DNA of 63,493 nt from CAADGV01 sp040290295 (GTDB taxonomy: Bacteria > Bacteroidota > Ignavibacteria > UBA10030 > UBA6906). The stretch is from positions 1-63,493 of the forward strand of contig PSMW01000020.1 in the NCBI GenBank assembly GCA_040290295.1, read 5' to 3'. Positions 57,447 through 63,493 of the stretch are shown here, piece after piece (positions within the stretch are counted from its first letter, which is position 1; every line of letters starts with the position of its first letter). A program made the position numbers and the translations under genes. Under the pieces are notes generated by a model. That model was not told the origin of the DNA. It did no database searches and was given only the letters and a program-made list of their open reading frames with translations.

Positions 57447-58295
57447 ATGATCATTCGTGACGTGCGGGAGATGCGTCAAACGGCGGAGCGGATCCGACTC
57501 TCAGGCAAACGCATCGCGGTCGTGCCCACGATGGGTTATCTGCACGAGGGTCATCTCTCGTTGATTCGGATTGCGCGCTTGAAAGCCGACATGGTCATTA
57601 CCACGCTGTTCGTCAATCCGACGCAGTTCGGACCACAGGAGGACTACGAGCGATATCCGCGAGATTTTCAGCGCGATCTTTCGTTGGCGAACACCGCCGG
57701 CACCGATCACCTCTTCGCGCCCGAAGCGGCACAAATGTATCCGACGGGCTATTCGACGTTCATCGACGTCGGAGGCATTACAGAGGTGCTCGAAGGGAAG
57801 TCGCGTCCGGGGCATTTTCGCGGTGTTGCGACCGTTGTGGCGAAACTGTTCAATCTCACCAAACCGCATGTGGCGGTCTTTGGGCAGAAAGATGCCCAGC
57901 AGGTAGCGGTCATTCGCAGGATGGTGAGAGATTTGAATTTCGATGTCGAGATTGTCGTCGGCCCGACCGTGCGGGAAGAGGACGGATTGGCGATGAGTTC
58001 GCGCAACACGTACCTCAACCCGCAACAACGTCGGGAAGCGCCGGTGTTGTTTCAAGCGCTAAAACTTGCAGAGCGACGAGTAAAGGAAAATGAAACAGAG
58101 TGCAAGAAGATTGTGAACGAGATGCACCAGCTCATTACCAGCACAACATCGGGCGTTGTTGACTACATCTCGTTGGCCGACAACACGTCGTTGAAGGAGC
58201 TGGAACATCTGCAACCCGGACAATCCGTGTTGGTATCGCTTGCGGTCACGTTCGGTACAACACGCCTCATTGATAATGTCATCATCCTTGTCTGA
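57447..58295 (+). CDS. panC: Pantothenate synthetase
   Basis: 282 aa. HxGH-type motif in TMGYLHEGHLSLI (His33, His36). Further blocks are VNPTQFGPQEDYERYPRD, RPGHFRGVATVVAKLFN, FGQKDAQQ and MSSRNTYLNPQQR. It joins pantoate and beta-alanine with ATP. AGGAGAGAGAG lies just before the ATG. Ends 9 bases before the next gene. Confidence 0.97.
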   Translation: MIIRDVREMRQTAERIRLSGKRIAVVPTMGYLHEGHLSLIRIARLKADMVITTLFVNPTQFGPQEDYERYPRDFQRDLSLANTAGTDHLFAPEAAQMYPTGYSTFIDVGGITEVLEGKSRPGHFRGVATVVAKLFNLTKPHVAVFGQKDAQQVAVIRRMVRDLNFDVEIVVGPTVREEDGLAMSSRNTYLNPQQRREAPVLFQALKLAERRVKENETECKKIVNEMHQLITSTTSGVVDYISLADNTSLKELEHLQPGQSVLVSLAVTFGTTRLIDNVIILV

Positions 58296-58304
58296 TGTAC
58301 CCCT

Positions 58305-59069
58305 ATGGAAAGAAACCTTGCAGTCGTGATCATGGCGGCGGGAAAAGGCACCCGCATGAACAATCCCGATATGGCGAAAGTCATGTACACCATCAACGGC
58401 AAGCCGATGGTGGAGCATGTTGTGGCACTTGCCTTCAGCCTGCACGCGCAGCCTGTGGTGGTGATCGTCGGTTGGCAGAAAGATTCCGTGATCGCGCATC
58501 TCGGAAAGGTTTTCGGAAGCCGAGTTGAATGCGTTGTCCAGGAGCCGCAACTGGGAACGGGACATGCCGTGATGCAAGCGCGGCCCTTGTTGGCGTCGTT
58601 CAACGGCGACGTGCTGGTGCTCTCGGGGGATGTGCCGATGCTCTCGCGTACAACCGTCGCGAAACTGCTCGATGTCCATCGTGCCACTGACGCCCGCGCG
58701 ACCGTTCTGACCGCGGTGCTGGACGACGCCACGGGCTATGGCAGGATTCTGCGCGATGCCGACGGTGCCGTGGTGGGCATCGTCGAGCATAAAGATGCAA
58801 GCGAAGAACAGCGTCTTATCCGCGAAATGAACTCCGGCATTTACGTTTTCAATGCGGCGACATTGTTCGAAGGTCTCCAACACATCACCCCTACGAATGC
58901 ACAGAAGGAGTATTACCTCACCGATGTGTTCCAGTACCTCTGGCGACATCGGTATCGTGTAAGCGCCGTAGCCGCAGCCAATGCGTGGGAAATCGCCGGT
59001 ATCAATACTCCCGCGCAACTCGAAGCGGTGCAAGCCGCCATGACCGCCGCTCGCCATCAGGACATGTGA
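58305..59069 (+). CDS. NTP-transferase, GlmU N-terminal (pyrophosphorylase) domain only
   Basis: 254 aa. The nucleotide loop AVVIMAAGKGTRM, metal/uridine-binding QEPQLGTGHAV, LVLSGDVPML, GYGRILRD and NSGIYVF are those of GlmU pyrophosphorylase. The left-handed beta-helix acetyltransferase half is absent, and the stop is followed by the promoter of the next gene. It is thus a stand-alone UDP-HexNAc pyrophosphorylase-like enzyme. The exact sugar phosphate is uncertain; the loop reads MNNPDMAKVMY rather than the usual S.LPKVLH. Confidence 0.88.
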   Translation: MERNLAVVIMAAGKGTRMNNPDMAKVMYTINGKPMVEHVVALAFSLHAQPVVVIVGWQKDSVIAHLGKVFGSRVECVVQEPQLGTGHAVMQARPLLASFNGDVLVLSGDVPMLSRTTVAKLLDVHRATDARATVLTAVLDDATGYGRILRDADGAVVGIVEHKDASEEQRLIREMNSGIYVFNAATLFEGLQHITPTNAQKEYYLTDVFQYLWRHRYRVSAVAAANAWEIAGINTPAQLEAVQAAMTAARHQDM

Positions 59070-59073
59070 GTTG

Positions 59074-59102
59074 TTGACAATCACCGTCGATTTGAGTATC
59101 AT
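59074..59102 (+). promoter_or_regulatory. Promoter for the small surface protein gene
   Basis: TTGACA (59074-59079), 17 bases, TATCAT (59097-59102). The -35 is perfect. A leader of about 37 bases includes AGGAGG at 59140-59145. Confidence 0.65.
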
Positions 59103-59146
59103 CATCACAGAGCAGCATGAGCCAGTGGAGAAACTCATAGGAGGTT

Positions 59147-59635
59147 ATGATGAAGAAGTCCACAATCATCCTCGCATCGGTACTGCTGATTGCGGGAGTT
59201 TCCTCTGCGCAATTCAAATCCCAAGTGCAGCAGGAAACGCAAACCTCGTTCAGTCGGTTAGGAGATTCGTCGCCCCTGTTGGCGTTGTTCGGGTGGTTCA
59301 ATCCGGACAAGTTTACAATGCGGCACTCGTTCGATCTGTCGTACACGAGCGTGGGCGGGCAGGGCATTTCGCTCGGTACGTACACCAACAGTATGCGTTA
59401 CGAGATTGCCGACAACTTCAATGCTCGCGCCGATGTGAGCCTGAGTTTCTCTCCTTTCAACACGCTTCCAACGTTCAACAAGAGGGACTTCAGCGGGCTG
59501 TACCTGAGTCGTGCGGAGCTGAATTACAAACCCTGGGAGAATGTCTTCATGCAGATTCAATATCGACAGCTGCCGTACCACTCGTACGTTTCGCCGTTCT
59601 TCTATAATCCCTTCTATCGCGAAAACGGATTCTAA
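59147..59635 (+). CDS. Small secreted/outer-membrane hypothetical protein
   Basis: 162 aa (ATGATG start; either Met). AGGAGG just upstream. Signal peptide 1-21 (KKSTIILASVLLIAGVSSA). The mature part has alternating aromatic strands (FTMRHSFDLSYTSVGGQGIS, YLSRAELNYKPWENVFMQIQ, YRQLPYH) like a small beta-barrel or a barrel-associated protein, ending FYNPFYRENGF. No named family is recognised. Own promoter, so expression is separate from the upstream metabolic genes. Confidence 0.75.
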   Translation: MMKKSTIILASVLLIAGVSSAQFKSQVQQETQTSFSRLGDSSPLLALFGWFNPDKFTMRHSFDLSYTSVGGQGISLGTYTNSMRYEIADNFNARADVSLSFSPFNTLPTFNKRDFSGLYLSRAELNYKPWENVFMQIQYRQLPYHSYVSPFFYNPFYRENGF

Positions 59636-59757
59636 GACAGCACTCGAAACGCCGTTGACTGATCGACCTTTCACATCAGCCGAGCAACCGGGCACCACAG
59701 GCGCCGGGGTGTATCGGCTTTCGTGTTTGGAGGAGTGACCGACAGATTGTTGGAGAA

Positions 59758-60234
59758 GTGTCGCTGAGAATCTTGAGCCTGCACGTATCCATTCCGCCTT
59801 CCATCCGCCGTATCGGCATTCATGCCCTGATAGGTATTCTTCTCCTCGTTGTCGGAATTCTCGCTTATTCGTTTGTGACGCGTAGTGTGCTTTCACCGCC
59901 GGTGGATGCAAGAAAAGACAAGAGCACACCGGGTCGCGTTATCCAACTCGATCTCCTCAACGGCTGCGGCGTGACAGGAGCGGCGTCGCAGCTGACCGGT
60001 TACCTGCGTGCACGCGGCTTTGATGTAGTGGAAGTGCGCAACTACAAGACCTTCGATGTCAAAGAGTCGCTCGTTATCGATCGAAGCGGGAACGTCGAGC
60101 TTGCACGCAAAGTTGCATTCGCCTTGGGCGTGAGTGAGCGAAATATCCTTCAACAACTCAATCCGGATTATTTCGTGGACGTGTCTGTGGTGATCGGGAA
60201 GGATTACGCCTCGTTGAAACCGTATCAACACTAA
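59758..60234 (+). CDS. LytR C-terminal domain protein
   Basis: 158 aa with a GTG start (TTGGAGAA nearby as ribosome site). One N-terminal membrane helix (HALIGILLLVVGILAYSFVT, about 23-42). From residue 65 a LytR_C domain: IQLDLLNGCGVTGAASQLTG, YLRARGFDVVEVRNY, then IDRSGNVELARKVAFALGV and a final DVSVVIGKD. Such proteins are anchored in the inner membrane facing the periplasm; function is not established. In this lineage type it commonly precedes rsfS (context seen here). Confidence 0.85.
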   Translation: MSLRILSLHVSIPPSIRRIGIHALIGILLLVVGILAYSFVTRSVLSPPVDARKDKSTPGRVIQLDLLNGCGVTGAASQLTGYLRARGFDVVEVRNYKTFDVKESLVIDRSGNVELARKVAFALGVSERNILQQLNPDYFVDVSVVIGKDYASLKPYQH

Positions 60235-60258
60235 TCATTCACAAGGAGGAACGATACC

Positions 60259-60690
60259 GTGAAATCACTTCATCTGGCAAACGCTATTGCGAAGCTCGCG
60301 CTGACCAAAAAAGCGCAGGACGTCGTGATCATGGATTTGCGTCCGTTGACGTCGATGACCGACTTCTTCGTCGTGTGCTCGGCCGACTCGGAAACGCAAA
60401 TCAAAGCGATTGCCGATGCTGTGGTCGAGAGGACGGAAAAGAAAGGTATGCCCCCTTGGCACAAGGAAACGGGGAGCCCCAATTGGGTCTTGCTCGACTA
60501 CGCCGATGTGGTTCTCCACATCTTTCACAAGACCGCGCGCACCTATTACAACCTCGAAAAGCTATGGGGGGATGCAACGATCAAGCGCCTGAGCGACGCG
60601 CAACCGGCCGCATCGAGCAGAGTCCGCAAGGTAAGTGCCTCTACCAGATCCGGCAAGCGTACGCCGGCAACACGCAAGCGTGTAGCGTAA
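60259..60690 (+). CDS. rsfS: Ribosomal silencing factor RsfS
   Basis: 143 aa with a GTG start after AAGGAGGA. Family blocks are KAQDVVIMDLRPLTSMTDFF, then VVCSADSETQIKAIADAV, then WVLLDYADVVLHIFHKTART, then YYNLEKLWGDA. It binds L14 and blocks subunit joining during starvation. A Lys/Arg-rich tail of about 30 residues extends beyond the usual domain. Confidence 0.96.
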   Translation: MKSLHLANAIAKLALTKKAQDVVIMDLRPLTSMTDFFVVCSADSETQIKAIADAVVERTEKKGMPPWHKETGSPNWVLLDYADVVLHIFHKTARTYYNLEKLWGDATIKRLSDAQPAASSRVRKVSASTRSGKRTPATRKRVA

Positions 60691-60715
60691 TCACGAACGA
60701 TTTGCTCCGGCACGA

Positions 60716-62347
60716 ATGAAGGAATATCTCTCACAACAAATCTCAGCCGCGCTCGCCGCGCTCGGCATGAGCACCGATGTGGCAATCGGCTTCGAAAAGC
60801 CGCGCCAGCCCGAACACGGCGACTTGACAACAAACGTGGCAATGCTGTTGGCGAAACAGCAAAAGAAGAATCCGCGCCAACTGGCAGCAGAGATTCTCGA
60901 GCGTCTCGCCCTCGATTCCACGTTGGTCAGCGACGCCGAAGTTGCCGGTCCCGGCTTTATCAATTTCCGCTTTACGTCGAAGTTCTACCAACAGCAACTT
61001 AGCCGACTGCTTCACGCCGATACGATGTACGGGCGGTCGGATCGCGGGAAGGGGATCAAAACGCAAGTCGAATTCGTCAGCGCCAATCCGACCGGACCTC
61101 TCACCGTCGGTCATGGACGAGGCGCGGTGTATGGCGATACCGTCGCCAATCTCTTGGAGTGGATGGGTCATGACGTGACGCGCGAGTACTACTTCAACAA
61201 TGCGGGGCGGCAGATGCGTGTGCTCGGCGATTCCGTCCGCCTGCGGTATCTCGAACTCCTTGGTGAGCGCGTGCAGTTCCCCGACGACTACTATCAAGGC
61301 GAGTACATCAAGGAGATCGCAGCACATCTACGCCATGCATACGGCGATGCGCTCCGCAACGAACCGCCTGAAGGCAAGTTCAAAGAACACGCCGAACGCG
61401 AAATCTTCGACGACATCAAAAAAACACTCAAGTCCCTCGACATCGTGCACAAAACTTTCTTCAACGAAAACTCACTCTACGAAGAAGGAAAGATTGCCGC
61501 GTTGATCGAAGATCTGAAAAAGCGCGATCTGTGCTACGAAAGCGAAGGTGCACTCTGGCTCAAGACCAGCATGCTCGGTGGTGAGAAAGATAAGGTCATC
61601 GTCAAGAGCACGGGCGAACCAACGTATCGGCTTCCCGATATTGCCTATCATGTGGACAAGTTTCGTCGTGGCTTCGATCTCATTATCGATATCTTCGGCT
61701 CCGACCACATCGCAACGTATCCCGACGTGTTAGCTGCTCTCAAAGCCTTGGGATACGACGTCCAGAAAGTGAAGGTGCTTATCCACCAGTTCGTCACCAT
61801 CACGCAAAATGGCGAAGTGGTGAAAATGTCCACCCGAAGAGCAAACTTCATCACGCTGGAGGAACTCATCGCCGAAGTTGGGCCCGACGTCGTCCGTTAC
61901 TTCTTCCTGATGCGCAGCATGTCGGCGCATCTCAACTTCGACCTCGGTCTCGCCAAGCAGCAGTCCGACGAGAATCCCGTGTATTACGTTCAATACGCCC
62001 ACGCGCGCATCTGTAGCATCATGCGCAAGGCAGAGGAGGAAGGAAGACCGCTTGGACTGAAACCCGACTTGAGCCTGCTTTCGACTTCCTACGAACTCGA
62101 TCTCATAAAACTTCTGCTGCAATTTCCGGACTTCATCGAGTACTGCGCCGCCACCTTCGAGATCCACCGGCTTGCCGAGTATCTTCAGGACGTCGCCACC
62201 GCTTTTCACAAATTCTATCACAACTGTCGCGTCGTAAGCGAAGACGACAAGCTCACGCAAGCGCGCCTGGCGCTCTGTTATGCTACACGCATCGTCTTGC
62301 GCAACGGTTTCCGCGTCCTCGGCATCTCTGCCCCAGAAAAAATGTAG
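60716..62347 (+). CDS. argS: Arginyl-tRNA synthetase
   Basis: 543 aa. N-terminal Add-1 domain (LSQQISAALAALGM... KPRQPEHGDLTTNVAMLLAK). HIGH-like HGRG in SANPTGPLTVGHGRGAVYGD. KMSK-like KMSTRR in NGEVVKMSTRRANFITLEEL. A DALR anticodon domain to the end (VLGISAPEKM). Class I synthetase with class-typical length. Follows rsfS by 25 bases. Confidence 0.97.
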   Translation: MKEYLSQQISAALAALGMSTDVAIGFEKPRQPEHGDLTTNVAMLLAKQQKKNPRQLAAEILERLALDSTLVSDAEVAGPGFINFRFTSKFYQQQLSRLLHADTMYGRSDRGKGIKTQVEFVSANPTGPLTVGHGRGAVYGDTVANLLEWMGHDVTREYYFNNAGRQMRVLGDSVRLRYLELLGERVQFPDDYYQGEYIKEIAAHLRHAYGDALRNEPPEGKFKEHAEREIFDDIKKTLKSLDIVHKTFFNENSLYEEGKIAALIEDLKKRDLCYESEGALWLKTSMLGGEKDKVIVKSTGEPTYRLPDIAYHVDKFRRGFDLIIDIFGSDHIATYPDVLAALKALGYDVQKVKVLIHQFVTITQNGEVVKMSTRRANFITLEELIAEVGPDVVRYFFLMRSMSAHLNFDLGLAKQQSDENPVYYVQYAHARICSIMRKAEEEGRPLGLKPDLSLLSTSYELDLIKLLLQFPDFIEYCAATFEIHRLAEYLQDVATAFHKFYHNCRVVSEDDKLTQARLALCYATRIVLRNGFRVLGISAPEKM

Positions 62348-62364
62348 GCGAGCATTCGCTCGCC
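62347..62364. terminator. Short hairpin between convergent argS and the DUF72 gene
   Basis: GGCGAGC / GCTCGCC, 7-base stem with a 4-base loop, starting on the argS stop codon. There is no T-run on the plus strand, so it would be a weak terminator. Confidence 0.35.
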
Positions 62365-62415
62365 CCTTGATACCCACGCGCCTAGCATACACCGGCGCAT
62401 CGAACGCATCGCCGT

Positions 62416-63333
62416 TTATCCCACGCGTCGAAACACCTTTTCACCCGAAAACAAACTATCCTCGATCACTCCCTTGGTACTCCCCAACGCCTCGGGAAAC
62501 GCCGAAACAGCAGCCTGAGGAACCGGAATCGCTTTTCCTTCACGAAGGATGGAAATCAACTGCAGCGCATTGGCTACCGCCTTGCCGCCGGTGGTGTTGT
62601 TGAACAGGACATAGATGCGATTGCACTTTTCCTCCAGCGCCACCAATCGGCGCACCACTTCTCGCAACTCACGTGCGTTGTACACGTAGTCGTAGCGCTC
62701 ATCCATCTCATGCGACATCCAGCCTCGCTCATTGCGTCCGTGCAAGCGCACATAGGCCGTCGTCCCCGCGGCAGTGCGCACAAACGGCATGAAGTGCCGC
62801 AACCGCGGCATATCGGCATGCACCGGTGCCAAATAATTCTCCAGCAGGAAATTCATCAACTGCGGCTGGTGCCACGACCCGTGGCGAAACTCTACATACA
62901 TCGGAAAACCCCTGAACAACTCCCCCAACTTCACCAGATGAAAACGATTGGCACTCGTGTACGTGAACGAGTACGGCACTTGAATCAGCAACGCACCCAG
63001 GCGCTCCGCCTTCTGCAGTTCCTCCAGCAGCCCGCGCACACGCCGCGTTGTCTCAGGCGTAAAGTCCCGACTGTGGGTAAACGACTTATGCAGCTTCACG
63101 TTGAATCGGAAGCGCTTGTTCTCCGCAACCGCGTCGACCCAATCCTGCGCCTCACGCGCCGAAAGCGTCTCGTCCCAAAACGCCTGTCGCACCTCCACCG
63201 TATCGAAGAACCGCGCATAGTACCGAAGCTTGATCGTCGAGTACTCCGTCTCCACACCATACAAGCATCGATCGAAACTCTCGTGTTCCCATCCCGCAAG
63301 CCCCACCAAGTATTGAACATTCTGCTGAAGCAT
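62416..63333 (-). CDS. DUF72 family protein
   Basis: 305 aa from the ATG at 63333, which has GGAGG 7 bases upstream; the frame extends 9 codons further without support. DUF72 blocks: YLVGLAGWEHESFDRCLYGV, YYARFFDTVEVRQAFW, FRFNVKLHKSFTH, LLIQVPYSFTYTSANRFHLV, YVEFRHGSWHQP and RLHGRNE, then IYVLFNNTTGGKAVANALQL. A TIM-barrel fold of unknown enzymatic function. It is read from the promoter at 63391-63421, which contains a palindrome. Confidence 0.93.
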   Translation of the reverse strand: MLQQNVQYLVGLAGWEHESFDRCLYGVETEYSTIKLRYYARFFDTVEVRQAFWDETLSAREAQDWVDAVAENKRFRFNVKLHKSFTHSRDFTPETTRRVRGLLEELQKAERLGALLIQVPYSFTYTSANRFHLVKLGELFRGFPMYVEFRHGSWHQPQLMNFLLENYLAPVHADMPRLRHFMPFVRTAAGTTAYVRLHGRNERGWMSHEMDERYDYVYNARELREVVRRLVALEEKCNRIYVLFNNTTGGKAVANALQLISILREGKAIPVPQAAVSAFPEALGSTKGVIEDSLFSGEKVFRRVG

Positions 63334-63353
63334 GGCAACCTCCAAAAAAGTCC

Positions 63354-63384
63354 TTGACATCGTACGAGCAAATCGCTATCTTTG
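63354..63384 (+). promoter_or_regulatory. Rightward promoter at the window edge
   Basis: TTGACA (63354-63359), 17 bases, TATCTTTG (63377-63384), a near-perfect match to TTGACA/TAnnTTTG. The gene it drives lies beyond the window, or begins at the ATG at 63459. Confidence 0.65.
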
Positions 63385-63390
63385 CTGCGG

Positions 63391-63421
63391 ACAAGATACG
63401 ACATAAATGTCGTCATGTCAA
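63391..63421 (-). promoter_or_regulatory. Leftward promoter of the DUF72 gene with embedded operator
   Basis: On the minus strand: TTGACA (63421-63416), 17 bases, TATCTT (63398-63393). The 17-base spacer contains the palindrome at 63398-63413, so a repressor bound there would block this promoter. Confidence 0.65.
63398..63413. repeat. Perfect 16-base palindrome ACGACAT-AA-ATGTCGT (operator)
   Basis: Both arms are exact. A further half-site ACGACAT lies at 63430-63436. It sits between the two divergent promoters and over the leftward one, the classic place for a dimeric repressor (BlaI/MarR-size site). Confidence 0.6.
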
Positions 63422-63493
63422 GTCCACAAACGACATAATTGACAACCGAGCGTCCGTCATGGAAATGTGGGCGTTCCCCCGCCTTCGTCCGCC

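Noticed and set aside
1..63493. CRISPR arrays, tRNA or rRNA genes, complete insertion sequences
   Set aside because: No regularly spaced repeats, no cloverleaf T-arm signature in the intergenic regions, and no transposase frame was found.

Overview
This window is a metagenome-style scaffold (four runs of N: 127-272, 11633-11702, 16920-16941, 34338-34349). Its main genome is a Bacteroidota/FCB-group bacterium. The evidence is a nearly complete type IX secretion (T9SS) core: a PorU-type C25 sortase, PorV, SprA of about 2,320 aa, and a REC+PglZ PorX. Several cargo proteins have T9SS-type C-terminal sorting domains, and promoters read TTGACA-17 bp-TAnnTT(TG). A Kapabacteria/Ignavibacteria-like lineage fits best, but that is inference; no rRNA or tRNA gene is present to confirm it.

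Layout. 1-3.46 kb is a patchwork of cut or frameshifted genes: an SBBP-repeat protein running off the left edge, a DUF433 protein, a histidine-kinase remnant, half of a matrixin-like protein, and a membrane protein with a one-base lesion. 3.46-7.66 kb is a leftward cluster: a lipoprotein, a 1,029-aa beta-propeller T9SS cargo with a dockerin-like module, and a cohesin-like lipoprotein. 8.0-10.7 kb is a rightward three-gene cassette (membrane protein, amidase with SH3-like domain, metzincin-type metalloprotease) in which every gene carries an indel or a stop. 10.8-15.9 kb holds a GH63/MGH1-type glucosidase and a flavoprotein fused to a NapH-like iron-sulfur membrane protein, both leftward.

16.0-21.1 kb looks foreign or mis-joined. 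It has two GC-rich restriction-enzyme C-termini, a 5'-cut VOC protein, a 3'-cut BNR protein, then a cytochrome b/molybdopterin fusion with an HPP-family gene in a different composition. Genes are cut at most of the joins, so contig chimerism is more likely than lateral transfer.

21.7-63.5 kb is continuous and coherent. A leftward operon runs glgA-gmhB-DNRLRE lipoprotein-outer-membrane protein-glyA-tatC-polyprenyl synthase. Facing away from it is a rightward surface operon: porU, porV, an M6-like protein that has lost its zinc motif, an HEFTH/TolB-propeller/barrel protein, and a DUF5683-like protein. lptF-lptG (leftward) separate this from the rightward run sprA, porX, tsaE, tsaB, accD, arginase, panC, a GlmU-N-like pyrophosphorylase, a small surface protein, a LytR_C protein, rsfS and argS. 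A leftward DUF72 gene at the right edge is read from one of two back-to-back promoters flanking a perfect palindrome.

How the genes work together: TatC, LptF/LptG and the T9SS genes build and load the cell envelope. PorU and PorV process and anchor cargo that SprA exports, with PorX as the likely regulator. The remaining genes are housekeeping (tRNA t6A modification, fatty acid, pantothenate, serine/glycine, arginine and glycogen metabolism, translation).
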